Of a stretch of DNA of 25,811 bases, positions 7,037-14,323 are shown in pieces. The position numbers were made by a program, and so were the translations under genes. Positions within the stretch are counted from its first letter, which is position 1; each line of letters starts with the position of its first letter. Source of the stretch: CAYNRG01 sp047973125 (GTDB lineage: Bacteria > Bacillota_I > Bacilli_A > Erysipelotrichales > Erysipelotrichaceae); assembly GCA_047973125.1 (NCBI GenBank), contig JBKEBK010000017.1:1-25811 (forward strand), read 5' to 3'. The notes under the pieces are model-generated. The model was not told where the DNA came from, did no database searches, and was given only the letters and a program-made list of their open reading frames with translations.

Positions 7037-7585
7037 ATGAAGATTCGAGTTTTATATGAAGACCACATCAAAAATGGTCACAAGAACTACACCACAATTG
7101 AAATTCCAGATGGAGATTACAGCGTCATGCTGGATATCGACTATGAGCAACGACTTGCAGAGGCAAATCCTGAAAAGAAAGCGGAGGTAGAACGCTGCGA
7201 GAACTTGCAAGAAATGTTCGATCTCATGAACAGCAAGGAATACAACCATTGGCGTCGCTACCACAGGCATTTGGGAAATCCAAAGAGACCTTATCGTAAG
7301 GATGACAAAGCCGAAGATGAAATAGATGTTATGGATACCTTTGCTGATAACTCTCAAGAAATAGAGCGTGCTTATCAGGATGAATATGAGGATGTCTGCC
7401 AATGGATACGCAAGATTCTAGGTAATAAGCAGGACTGGGCAGATATGTTTATCGCAGTTCGAATAGACGGTATGTCAATCCGTGAGTATGCCAATTTCAT
7501 CGGTGCAGATGAAAACAATATCACTCAGAAATTAAAGCGAGCAACAAAAAAATTAGAAAAAGAATATCCAAATCGTCAGATTTGA
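7037..7585 (+). CDS. Sigma-70 region-4-like regulator of mobile elements
   Basis: A 182-residue protein. The N-terminal half is acidic and helical, containing a YNHWRRYHRHLGNPKRPY segment. The C-terminal half (about 105-178) resembles sigma-factor region 4: a helix bundle, then SIREYANFIGADENNITQKL as the helix-turn-helix and a KRATKKLEKEYP tail. Such short sigma-like proteins lacking a clear region 2 are common in integrative elements of Bacillota, often close to the recombinase. The ATG at 7037 follows GGAAAGGA with good spacing. It may regulate the element's own genes; whether it engages RNA polymerase is not shown. Confidence 0.65.
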   Translation: MKIRVLYEDHIKNGHKNYTTIEIPDGDYSVMLDIDYEQRLAEANPEKKAEVERCENLQEMFDLMNSKEYNHWRRYHRHLGNPKRPYRKDDKAEDEIDVMDTFADNSQEIERAYQDEYEDVCQWIRKILGNKQDWADMFIAVRIDGMSIREYANFIGADENNITQKLKRATKKLEKEYPNRQI

Positions 7586-7608
7586 CCTTTTCCCAAGGCT
7601 ACTAGGTA

Positions 7609-7624
7609 AGAGGTCAAGACCTCT
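7609..7624 (+). repeat. Perfect short inverted repeat before the Rha gene
   Basis: AGAGGTC-AA-GACCTCT is a perfect palindrome 25 bases before the start of the next gene and 11 bases before its ribosome binding site. The loop is too small for a comfortable hairpin, so a dimeric-protein operator is likelier than a terminator. Confidence 0.45.
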
Positions 7625-7649
7625 CAAAAATTATAAGGAGGTAATTCTG

Positions 7650-8780
7650 ATGAGAGAATTAATACCTAAAGATCAATATGGTGTATTTGCCGACACCAAG
7701 GATACGGCAAGAGTGGATAGTTTGTTCGTGGCAGAGTTCTTTGAGAAGGAACACAAAAATGTTCTGCGAGACATTACCAAAATCACTGACCCCAAATCTG
7801 GGTTAAGCAGAGAATTTGCTCAGCTCAATTTTGAGCCGACCTCATACACAGATGGTTGGAACAGAAAACAAAAGGCTTATGCCATGACCCGTGATGGATT
7901 CACCATGTTGGTTATGGCTAATAAGTTATTTATGTCGCGTCCTACTGTATCTCGTTTATTAAAAAAAGCTAGGTTAGAAAAAGTGGTGGATGTGAAAATA
8001 AATTATGAGAGTGAGGACTTTGATGCTCTATCTCAATCAATTAAAAAACAATATCCAGTTTCTAAGGTTGTTGTAGTAAAGACTTTATCTAATTATGATG
8101 CAACAATTAATGAGCTTGGAAAGGCAGCTGCAGATGTTATTTATGATTTACTACATGATAATATTACAGTTGGAATATCATGGGGACACTCAGTTAAAAA
8201 AACTGTTGATTATTTAAGTGATAAAAGGTTAGAAAATACAAGAGTTGTAGAGCTTTTTGGATCGATGGGATTAAGTGATACTGGTGATGATACATTTAGT
8301 ATCGGTAGTAAATTATCTTCGATAATTGGGGGTAGACTCTATCTTCTTCCTGCTCCAATATATCTAGAAAATAAAGCTTACCGAGATGCTCTTGTATCAA
8401 ATAAAGTTATTAAGTCGACAATGAATGTTATTGATGAGTGTGATTTTATTGTTAGTGGGCTAGGGGCAGTCGATTCAACACTTTCGCAAACTTTATGGGA
8501 TGATGTTGCAAGTGAGAATGTAAGAGAAGTTGTAAGGGAAAAAGGAGGTGTGGGCTTTTACTGTGCCCATTTCTTTGATGAACTTGGTCAGTTTTTACCA
8601 ATGGATTTTAACAATAATATTATTGGAATATCAGAAAATAAATTAAAGAGTGTCAAAAGTGTTGTAGTTGCTGGAGGAAAAGATAAGGTTTCTGCAATTA
8701 GATCGGCCTTAAAAGGTGGACTTATTCATACTCTTGTTAGTGATGATGAAACCTTAGAAGCGGTATTAAATAAAAAATAA
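7650..8780 (+). CDS. Chimeric ORF: Rha-type phage regulator domain fused to an N-truncated SorC-family regulator
   Basis: Residues 1-89 match the Rha family (VAEFFEKEHKNVLRDI, then YAMTRDGFTMLVM). Rha proteins normally continue with a Gly-rich MG-tG segment, which is missing. From residue 90 (ANKLFMSRPTVSRLLKKAR) the protein is a SorC/DeoR-like sugar-responsive regulator, beginning in the middle of its helix-turn-helix and continuing to a complete effector-binding domain (about 125-376). The first roughly 25 residues of a normal SorC protein, including the leading helices, are absent. Base composition changes at the same point. The frame is open and has a strong AAGGAGG site, so a hybrid protein may be made, but DNA binding by the SorC part is probably impaired. 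The simplest reading is an element end inserted in sorC; a deletion or an assembly join would look alike. Confidence 0.8.
   Translation: MRELIPKDQYGVFADTKDTARVDSLFVAEFFEKEHKNVLRDITKITDPKSGLSREFAQLNFEPTSYTDGWNRKQKAYAMTRDGFTMLVMANKLFMSRPTVSRLLKKARLEKVVDVKINYESEDFDALSQSIKKQYPVSKVVVVKTLSNYDATINELGKAAADVIYDLLHDNITVGISWGHSVKKTVDYLSDKRLENTRVVELFGSMGLSDTGDDTFSIGSKLSSIIGGRLYLLPAPIYLENKAYRDALVSNKVIKSTMNVIDECDFIVSGLGAVDSTLSQTLWDDVASENVREVVREKGGVGFYCAHFFDELGQFLPMDFNNNIIGISENKLKSVKSVVVAGGKDKVSAIRSALKGGLIHTLVSDDETLEAVLNKK
7914..7920 (+). other. Element-chromosome junction (candidate attachment site)
   Basis: ATGGCTA spans codons 89-91 of the chimeric ORF. To its left the sequence is Rha-like and G+C-richer; to its right it is SorC-like and AT-rich. 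The crossover must lie within or within a few bases of this heptamer. A short core would fit a serine recombinase, but no recombinase is in the window. Confidence 0.55.
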
Positions 8781-8820
8781 TAATTAATAAACTTTTCTTT
8801 TAAGTTTTAAAAATTCATTT

Positions 8821-8849
8821 ATCCATCTTAATTTTAAGTTGGATTTTTT
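8821..8849 (+). terminator. Terminator after the sorC part
   Basis: ATCCATCTTAA pairs with TTAAGTTGGAT (8821-8843, one mismatch, small loop), followed by TTTTTT. It separates the regulator gene from the tetrapyrrole operon. Confidence 0.75.
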
Positions 8850-8878
8850 ATTTGTTTGGTTAATTACCTTTTGATTGG

Positions 8879-8887
8879 TGTTATAAT
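8879..8887 (+). promoter_or_regulatory. Extended -10 promoter of hemC
   Basis: TGT-TATAAT is a consensus extended -10 element. No good -35 is seen at 17 bases. The predicted start near 8894 gives a leader of about 17 bases that contains the GGTGAT ribosome binding site. Confidence 0.65.
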
Positions 8888-8910
8888 AAAATAAATGGTG
8901 GGTGATAAAA

Positions 8911-9834
8911 ATGAAAATTAAAATTGGAACACGAGGTAGTGAATTAGCTCTAAGACAAACTGAATTAGTAGCAAAAAGATTAATGGAAATAGATGAAAAT
9001 ATTAATGTTGAAATTGTAATCATTAAAACAAAGGGTGATTTAATATTAGATAAAAGTATTGATAAAATTGGTGGTAAGGGAATTTTCACTAGTGAGATAG
9101 AGAAAATGTTATCTGAAGATACAATTGATTTAGCAGTTCACTCTATGAAAGATATGCCCACAGATAATGATGAAATTTTTAATTTATATCCTGTACTTAA
9201 AAGAGAAGATCATCGCGATGCTCTTATTTTTAAAAAGAATAAGATGATGAGTACTAATGATCTTTTAAATATTGCCACTGGTAGTAAAAGAAGGGAAACT
9301 GAATTAAAAAATATTTTTCAAAATGTAAAGATATATCCTATAAGAGGAAATATAAATACAAGGATTGATAAAATGATTAATAGTGAAATGGATGCTACTG
9401 TACTTGCTAATGCTGCAATTAATAGATTAGATATAAAGCCAAATGATAAATTTGATATTAGATTATTTGAGTTAAGTGAAATGATTTCAGCACCGTGCCA
9501 AGGCATGTTGGCTGTACAGATAAAGAAGGATCATACATTAAATGCTTTAGTTAAAAAAATGATTGATAATAATGTTTTGCTACAATTTGTAGCTGAGAGA
9601 ACCTTTTTAAAAACAATAGATGGTAGTTGTCATTTACCGATTGGTGCTTACTTAGAAATTTTGCAAGATGGATATAACTTTCATTATTTACTAGGAGATA
9701 CAGATTCTAGAAAAGTTGCTAGAGGAAAAATTTTTATAGTTAATCCTAAGATAAAAATAAGATTAGAAAAATATCTTGCAAATTGTGTAAGTGATGTTGC
9801 TAATAAAGTAAAGAATGAGGTAAATAATGGATAA
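8911..9834 (+). CDS. hemC: Porphobilinogen deaminase (hydroxymethylbilane synthase)
   Basis: Cytosolic enzyme joining four porphobilinogens into hydroxymethylbilane. Family motifs are the opening KIGTRGSELALRQTE, the substrate-binding DLAVHSMKDMPT, IRGNINTRIDK, and the cofactor-attachment loop DGSCHLPIGAY with the Cys (residue 240 from this start) that carries the dipyrromethane cofactor. The length (307) is normal. A GTG three codons earlier (8902) is in frame, but ATG at 8911 is better placed after GGTGAT. It is the first gene of the operon and overlaps the next gene by 8 bases. Confidence 0.96.
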   Translation: MKIKIGTRGSELALRQTELVAKRLMEIDENINVEIVIIKTKGDLILDKSIDKIGGKGIFTSEIEKMLSEDTIDLAVHSMKDMPTDNDEIFNLYPVLKREDHRDALIFKKNKMMSTNDLLNIATGSKRRETELKNIFQNVKIYPIRGNINTRIDKMINSEMDATVLANAAINRLDIKPNDKFDIRLFELSEMISAPCQGMLAVQIKKDHTLNALVKKMIDNNVLLQFVAERTFLKTIDGSCHLPIGAYLEILQDGYNFHYLLGDTDSRKVARGKIFIVNPKIKIRLEKYLANCVSDVANKVKNEVNNG

Positions 9835-11296
9835 GGGAGTATATTTAGTTGGGGCAGGACCAGGTTCACAAGACTTAATCAGTGTTGAAGGTTTAAGGTT
9901 AATAAAAAAATGCGATGTTTTAGTATATGATCGCTTAGTGAATACAAGCTTCTTAAGTAATGTTAAAGAAGGTTGTAAATTAATATATGCTGGTAAGCAA
10001 AGTGGTAATCATTCGATGGATCAAAAAGACATTAATGAGCTACTTTATAAGTTGTCTTTAAAAAATGAAATTGTTGTAAGATTAAAAGGCGGTGATCCTT
10101 TTGTTTTTGGACGTGGTAGTGAAGAAGCTTTATTTCTAATTGATAAAGGAGTTGATGTAACGGTAATCTCTGGTATCTCATCATCGATTGCTGGTTTAAA
10201 AGAAGCTGGTATCCCTATTACTGCAAGAGGATATGCCTCATCTTTCCATGTATTTACGGGACATTTTAAAGATGATGCAAAACTTGACTTTGAAACTATA
10301 GCAAAACTAGATGGTACCCTTGTCTTTATGATGGGAATTAAAAATTTAGATATAATTGTCAATGGATTAATAGATTTTAAAATGAATAAGAGTACTCAGG
10401 TGGCGCTTATTTATAAGGCTAGTACATCTTTTCAAAAAGAATATGTTGGAACACTGGAAACTATATCTAAAATTGCGAAAGAAAATAATGTTTTATCACC
10501 GGCTATTATTGTTGTGGGTGATGTTGTTAAATTTTATGATGTTTTAAAACCGACAGTAAAAAAGAAAAAGAAAGTAGTAATTACAAGAGAGCGAAGAAAC
10601 AATGAAAAATTTGCTAATAAGTTAATTGATGAAGGATTTGATGTTTGTTTAATGCCATGTATTAAGTATGAAAAGTTTAACTTTGAATTATTAAAAGAAA
10701 AGATCAAATTATTAGCTGATTATTCGGGTATAATTTTTACAAGTTCTATGGCAATTGATATTTTCTTTGATGCATTATTTAAAATGAATAAAGACTCAAG
10801 AATACTATCAAATAAGAAAATTATTGTAGTTTCAAAAGGTAGTAAAGAAAGACTTATAAAATATGGGGTTATTGCCGATGAAGTATGTGGTTATGACTTA
10901 GATAAGACAATAAATAGAATAATTAAAAGTAATGAGAAATATTTGTTTCCTTCCTCTTTAATCAGTGATAAATCTTGGGTAGATAAGATTAATGTGGGCT
11001 CAATTGATGCTCTTGATTGTTATGATACTAAAAGTGATTTGAATAGCTTTTGGGATGATAGAGATGTTATGAGTGCTGATTATATTACCTTTACAAGTGT
11101 TTCGGTTGTTAGGGGTTTTATTGATAAGCTTAAAAAAAATAAGATGTTACCAAGTGAAGTTTTAAAGAATATTAAGGTAGTAAGTATTGGTAAAAAAACC
11201 ACAAAATATTTAATGGAAAATGATATTGCGATAGATTTTGAAGCAGAGTATCCAAGTATTGAATTGATGATAGATTATATGAGAGGTGATTTTTAA
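9827..11296 (+). CDS. cobA-hemD: Fused uroporphyrinogen-III C-methyltransferase / uroporphyrinogen-III synthase
   Basis: A bifunctional protein of 489 residues. Residues 1-242 are the SUMT domain (VYLVGAGPGSQDLIS, RLKGGDPFVFGRGSEE, GIPITARGYASSFHVFTGH), which methylates uroporphyrinogen III at C2 and C7 to precorrin-2. A Lys-rich linker (KPTVKKKKK) follows. Residues about 248-489 are the HemD domain (VVITRERRNNEKFANKL, IIFTSSMAIDIFF, ADYITFTSVSVVRGF), which cyclises hydroxymethylbilane. The HemD part is divergent, as is usual, and is recognised mainly by position and the IIFTSS-type motif. Fusion of these two steps is common in Clostridia and relatives and channels the product toward siroheme or cobalamin. 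GAGGT precedes the ATG, which overlaps hemC by 8 bases. Confidence 0.93.
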   Translation: MDKGVYLVGAGPGSQDLISVEGLRLIKKCDVLVYDRLVNTSFLSNVKEGCKLIYAGKQSGNHSMDQKDINELLYKLSLKNEIVVRLKGGDPFVFGRGSEEALFLIDKGVDVTVISGISSSIAGLKEAGIPITARGYASSFHVFTGHFKDDAKLDFETIAKLDGTLVFMMGIKNLDIIVNGLIDFKMNKSTQVALIYKASTSFQKEYVGTLETISKIAKENNVLSPAIIVVGDVVKFYDVLKPTVKKKKKVVITRERRNNEKFANKLIDEGFDVCLMPCIKYEKFNFELLKEKIKLLADYSGIIFTSSMAIDIFFDALFKMNKDSRILSNKKIIVVSKGSKERLIKYGVIADEVCGYDLDKTINRIIKSNEKYLFPSSLISDKSWVDKINVGSIDALDCYDTKSDLNSFWDDRDVMSADYITFTSVSVVRGFIDKLKKNKMLPSEVLKNIKVVSIGKKTTKYLMENDIAIDFEAEYPSIELMIDYMRGDF

Positions 11297-11297
11297 T

Positions 11298-12275
11298 ATG
11301 AGTGATAGAATGACAAGATTAAGAAGAAACAGTGTAATTAGAAATATGGTTAAAAGAGAAAGGATAAATATGGATAATATTATTTACCCAGTATTTTTAG
11401 TTGAGGGAAATAATATAAAAAGAGAAATACCTAATTTTACTAATCAGTATCAGTATAGTATTGATATGTTAGTTAAGGAGTTAGATGAATTTAAAAAATT
11501 AAAAATTAATAAACTATTGCTCTTTGCATCAATTGATGAAAAAAGTGATGATGCAAGTAGTGGCTATAAAGAAAATGGAGTTATTGCAAATGGAGTAAAG
11601 GCAATAAAAGAGTATGACAATGATATTTTAGTTATTGTTGATGTATGTCTATGTCAATATAAAGAAGATGGTCATTGTTGTATCTTTAAAGAAAATAATG
11701 AAATTGATCAAGAAGAAACATTGGATAAACTTTGTAAAATTGCTCTTAGTGCAGCGGTAGCAGGAGCTGATATGGTTGCTCCATCTGACATGATGGATAA
11801 AAGAGTAAAAGCAATAAGAGAAACACTGGATGCTAATGGTTTTGATTATGTTTCAATAATGTCTTATTCAGCTAAGTACGCTTCGGCATTTTATGGACCA
11901 TTTCGCTCTGCGGCCAACTCTTCTCCAAAGTTTTCTGATCGTAAATTTTATCAAATGGATCCAGCAAACAGTTGGGAAGCAACTTCTGAAATTGAAAATG
12001 ATATTTTAGAAGGGGCAGATATTGTAATGGTTAAGCCAGCAATGAACTATCTGGATATTATCAAAGAAGCAAGCTTAAAGTTTAATACGCCAATTGCTGC
12101 ATATCAAGTGAGTGGAGAATACGAGATGATCCAAAATGCTATTGATAATAATGTCTTAAGTGAAAGAGCGATATATGAGAGTATTGTGAGTATTTTTAGA
12201 GCGGGAGCTACAATTGTTATTACATATTTTGCGAAAGATCTTCAAAGAATAATAGATATGGAGGAGCATAAGTAA
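11298..12275 (+). CDS. hemB: Delta-aminolevulinic acid dehydratase (porphobilinogen synthase)
   Basis: Condenses two 5-aminolevulinates to porphobilinogen. The bacterial zinc site is present as DVCLCQYKEDGHC (Cys117, Cys119, Cys127), so the enzyme is probably Zn-dependent. The two Schiff-base lysines are Lys193 (MSYSAKYASAFYGPFR) and Lys246 (VMVKPAMNYLD). The length of 325 is normal. ATG at 11298 follows GAGAGGTGAT and begins one base after the cobA-hemD stop. Its stop codon overlaps the hemL start by one base (TAATG). Confidence 0.96.
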   Translation: MSDRMTRLRRNSVIRNMVKRERINMDNIIYPVFLVEGNNIKREIPNFTNQYQYSIDMLVKELDEFKKLKINKLLLFASIDEKSDDASSGYKENGVIANGVKAIKEYDNDILVIVDVCLCQYKEDGHCCIFKENNEIDQEETLDKLCKIALSAAVAGADMVAPSDMMDKRVKAIRETLDANGFDYVSIMSYSAKYASAFYGPFRSAANSSPKFSDRKFYQMDPANSWEATSEIENDILEGADIVMVKPAMNYLDIIKEASLKFNTPIAAYQVSGEYEMIQNAIDNNVLSERAIYESIVSIFRAGATIVITYFAKDLQRIIDMEEHK

Positions 12276-13570
12276 TGGAAGATATTTACAAACGTGCACT
12301 TAAGGTAATTCCCGGGGGAGTTAATAGTCCGGTTAGATCATTTAATAGTGTAGACTTAGATCCGGTGTTTATAAAAAGAGGAAAGGGTGCCTATATCTTT
12401 GATGAAAACAATAATAGATATATTGACTATATTTCATCATGGGGACCACTAATTCTAGGACACAGCAATGATGTTTGTAAAGAAGGTTTATGTGATGTAA
12501 TCAACGATGGTATTACTTTTGGCTTACCTACTAAAATAGAAGTTGAATTAGCTGAGGAAATTATTAATGCTTGTAAAAGTATAGAAATGATAAGAATGGT
12601 AAATTCGGGAACTGAAGCTGTAATGAGTGCTATTAGGGTTGCTAGAGGTTATAGTAAAAAAGATAAAATAATTAAGTTTGAGGGTTGTTATCACGGACAT
12701 AGTGATAATCTGTTGGTAAGTGCAGGCTCTGGGCTATTGAGCTCTTCTATAAATTCATCTGATGGTGTAACTAAAAAGTCAATAGAAGATACCCTGGTTT
12801 CAACATACAATGATTTAAATAGTGTTAAAAAATACTTTGATTTATATCCTGATAATATTGCGGCAATTATTGTTGAGCCAGTGGCAGCCAATATGGGTTT
12901 AATAAAACCTAATATTGAATTTTTGAAAGGATTAAGGTCACTTTGTACTAAATATAATTCTTTACTAATATTTGATGAAGTAATTACTGGTTTTAGAGTT
13001 GATTATCATAGTGCTTGTACACTTTTTGATATCGACCCTGACATCATTACTTTTGGTAAAATAATTGGGGGAGGAATGCCTGTTGGTGCATATGGTGCTA
13101 AAAAAGAAATAATGGAGATCATTGCTCCTTTGGGTAAAGTATATCAGGCAGGAACCCTCTCAGGAAATCCGCTCGCAATGAAAATGGGCTTGAATACCCT
13201 TAGGTATTTAAAGGATAATCCTGAAGTTTACCGCTATCTTGATGAAATGGGTGCAAGATTAGAAAAAGGATTTAATGATAATCTTAAAAAGCTCAATATT
13301 AAAAATGTATGTGTTAATCGTTATAAAAGTTTATTAACTCAGTTTTTTACAAATGATAAAGTTGATTGTTACGATGATGTAAAGAGTTGTGATGTAAAAT
13401 TATACGCAGAATATTTTAAAGAGATGTTAAAAAGAAATATTATGCTTCCACCATCACAATTTGAGTGTGTGTTTTTATCAATTATGCACAGTGAGAAAAT
13501 TATTGATGAGACAATAGATGCACACTTTGAAAGTATGAAAATTCTTAAGGATGGGTGGCCATCATTATGA
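12275..13570 (+). CDS. hemL: Glutamate-1-semialdehyde 2,1-aminomutase
   Basis: PLP enzyme converting glutamate-1-semialdehyde to 5-aminolevulinate, the second step of the C5 pathway begun by HemA. Motifs are IPGGVNSPVR near the N-terminus, MVNSGTEAVMSAIRVARG, GCYHGHSDNLL, IIVEPVAANMG, LIFDEVITGFR, and the PLP lysine Lys262 in TFGKIIGGGMPVGAYG. The length of 431 is normal. GGAGG lies upstream of the ATG. Its TGA overlaps the start of the CRP/FNR-type regulator gene (ATGA), so the regulator is translated with the operon. Confidence 0.96.
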   Translation: MEDIYKRALKVIPGGVNSPVRSFNSVDLDPVFIKRGKGAYIFDENNNRYIDYISSWGPLILGHSNDVCKEGLCDVINDGITFGLPTKIEVELAEEIINACKSIEMIRMVNSGTEAVMSAIRVARGYSKKDKIIKFEGCYHGHSDNLLVSAGSGLLSSSINSSDGVTKKSIEDTLVSTYNDLNSVKKYFDLYPDNIAAIIVEPVAANMGLIKPNIEFLKGLRSLCTKYNSLLIFDEVITGFRVDYHSACTLFDIDPDIITFGKIIGGGMPVGAYGAKKEIMEIIAPLGKVYQAGTLSGNPLAMKMGLNTLRYLKDNPEVYRYLDEMGARLEKGFNDNLKKLNIKNVCVNRYKSLLTQFFTNDKVDCYDDVKSCDVKLYAEYFKEMLKRNIMLPPSQFECVFLSIMHSEKIIDETIDAHFESMKILKDGWPSL

Positions 13571-14238
13571 ATCTGAGCGATGTAAGATTTTTTAGTGATA
13601 TTAATACTTGTAGTATAGAAAAGATTAAACAATTTAGTATTATTAAACATTATAAAAAAGGTGAAGATATTTTTATGTATAAAGATAAACTTGATTATCT
13701 TTATGTAGTTTTAAGTGGTAAGGTTTCTATGCAAAGAGTAAATACAGAGGGGCAAAAACGACTTTTTTATATTTTAGATGAAGGAAATCTTATCAATGAA
13801 AATGTATTTGATGAGTATCCCTCATCTGTTGATTGTGTGGCATTTGAAAACTGCGAAATAATTCTAATTGATAAAGTTGAATTATTAAGTGTAATGGAAA
13901 ATGATTTCAAATTAACAATGAAGATTTTAAATTCTATTGGAAAAAAACAGCGAAGACTATATCGACAACTTAAAAATACCTTACCAATAGGAATTGATAA
14001 GAAGTTGGCTGCAAAGCTTTGGAAGCTCTCAAAAGATTATGGAGTTATATGGAATGATGGTATAAAATTAATTAATCTTAGGGTTTCTTGTACAAATCTT
14101 GCTTATATGCTAGGTACAACACGAGAATCTGTATCTCGAGCAATGAGGTTACTAATAGAGGTTGGTGTTTGTTTTTGGAAAGAAAAAGAGTTGTATGTAA
14201 ATGAGCAAGAATGCTTAAAATATTACCGTGGTGAATGA
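13567..14238 (+). CDS. CRP/FNR-family transcription regulator
   Basis: A 223-residue regulator with an N-terminal cyclic-nucleotide-like beta-roll (about 20-115, with LYVVLSGKVSMQRVNTEG), a dimer helix, and a C-terminal winged HTH (CTNLAYMLGTTRESVSRAMRLL). The recognition helix TRESVSR has the Arg-Glu of CRP, which reads TGTGA, together with the Ser-Arg of FNR. The cysteines are scattered and do not form the N-terminal cluster of classical FNR, so the signal is unknown; it is not clearly an iron-sulfur sensor. ATG at 13567 overlaps the hemL stop; a GTG at 13555 is an alternative. A TGTGA-N6-TCACG site stands five bases past its stop codon, before the channel gene. It probably controls the sulfite-reduction half of the cluster, and perhaps itself. 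Confidence 0.88.
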   Translation: MNLSDVRFFSDINTCSIEKIKQFSIIKHYKKGEDIFMYKDKLDYLYVVLSGKVSMQRVNTEGQKRLFYILDEGNLINENVFDEYPSSVDCVAFENCEIILIDKVELLSVMENDFKLTMKILNSIGKKQRRLYRQLKNTLPIGIDKKLAAKLWKLSKDYGVIWNDGIKLINLRVSCTNLAYMLGTTRESVSRAMRLLIEVGVCFWKEKELYVNEQECLKYYRGE

Positions 14239-14262
14239 TAATTGTGACATTTATCACGGTAA
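14223..14262 (+). repeat. Inverted repeat spanning the regulator stop codon
   Basis: TTACCGTG (14223-14230) and CACGGTAA (14255-14262) form an 8-bp stem enclosing the stop codon and the CRP-like site. In RNA it could be a weak terminator, as only a broken T-stretch follows; in DNA the right arm overlaps the operator. Confidence 0.4.
14243..14258 (+). promoter_or_regulatory. CRP/FNR-type operator
   Basis: TGTGA-CATTTA-TCACG matches the CRP-type palindrome TGTGA-N6-TCACA at nine of ten positions. Its centre (14250.5) is 41.5 bases from the start predicted by the extended -10 at 14277-14285, the exact geometry of a class II activator site. Confidence 0.75.
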
Positions 14263-14276
14263 TTTACTTCTAAATA

Positions 14277-14285
14277 TGTTATTAT
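14277..14285 (+). promoter_or_regulatory. Promoter of the channel-cbiK-hemA-met8-asrABC operon
   Basis: TGT-TATTAT is an extended -10 element with a predicted start near 14292. The place of a -35 element is taken by the TGTGA-type operator, which suggests activator dependence. Confidence 0.6.
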
Positions 14286-14323
14286 ATATAAGTAAATTTT
14301 TAACAAGCTAGAAGGAGGGTGTT

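Larger units (their letters stand above)
1..7917. mobile_element. Partial integrative element carrying a defence cassette; one end only
   Basis: Inferred from three things. The reading frame at 7650-8780 switches abruptly from a phage/ICE-type Rha domain to a SorC regulator that lacks its N-terminus, at about 7914-7920. Base composition appears to drop to AT-rich at the same place. The gene content to the left (sigma-like regulator, Rha, ABC-3C, restriction-modification) is typical of accessory elements. No recombinase, relaxase or transposase gene is visible, so the class of element (ICE, prophage remnant or defence island) cannot be named. The other end lies beyond base 1. Confidence 0.6.

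Noticed and set aside
7052..7402. Hydrophobic minus-strand frame of 116 codons
   Set aside because: Antisense to the sigma-like gene; the apparent hydrophobicity is the usual artefact of reading charged codons backwards.
7609..7624. Intrinsic terminator
   Set aside because: The palindrome has a two-base loop and no T-run.
13567..14238. Classical iron-sulfur FNR
   Set aside because: The cysteines are scattered and lack the N-terminal cluster; only the general CRP/FNR family can be supported.
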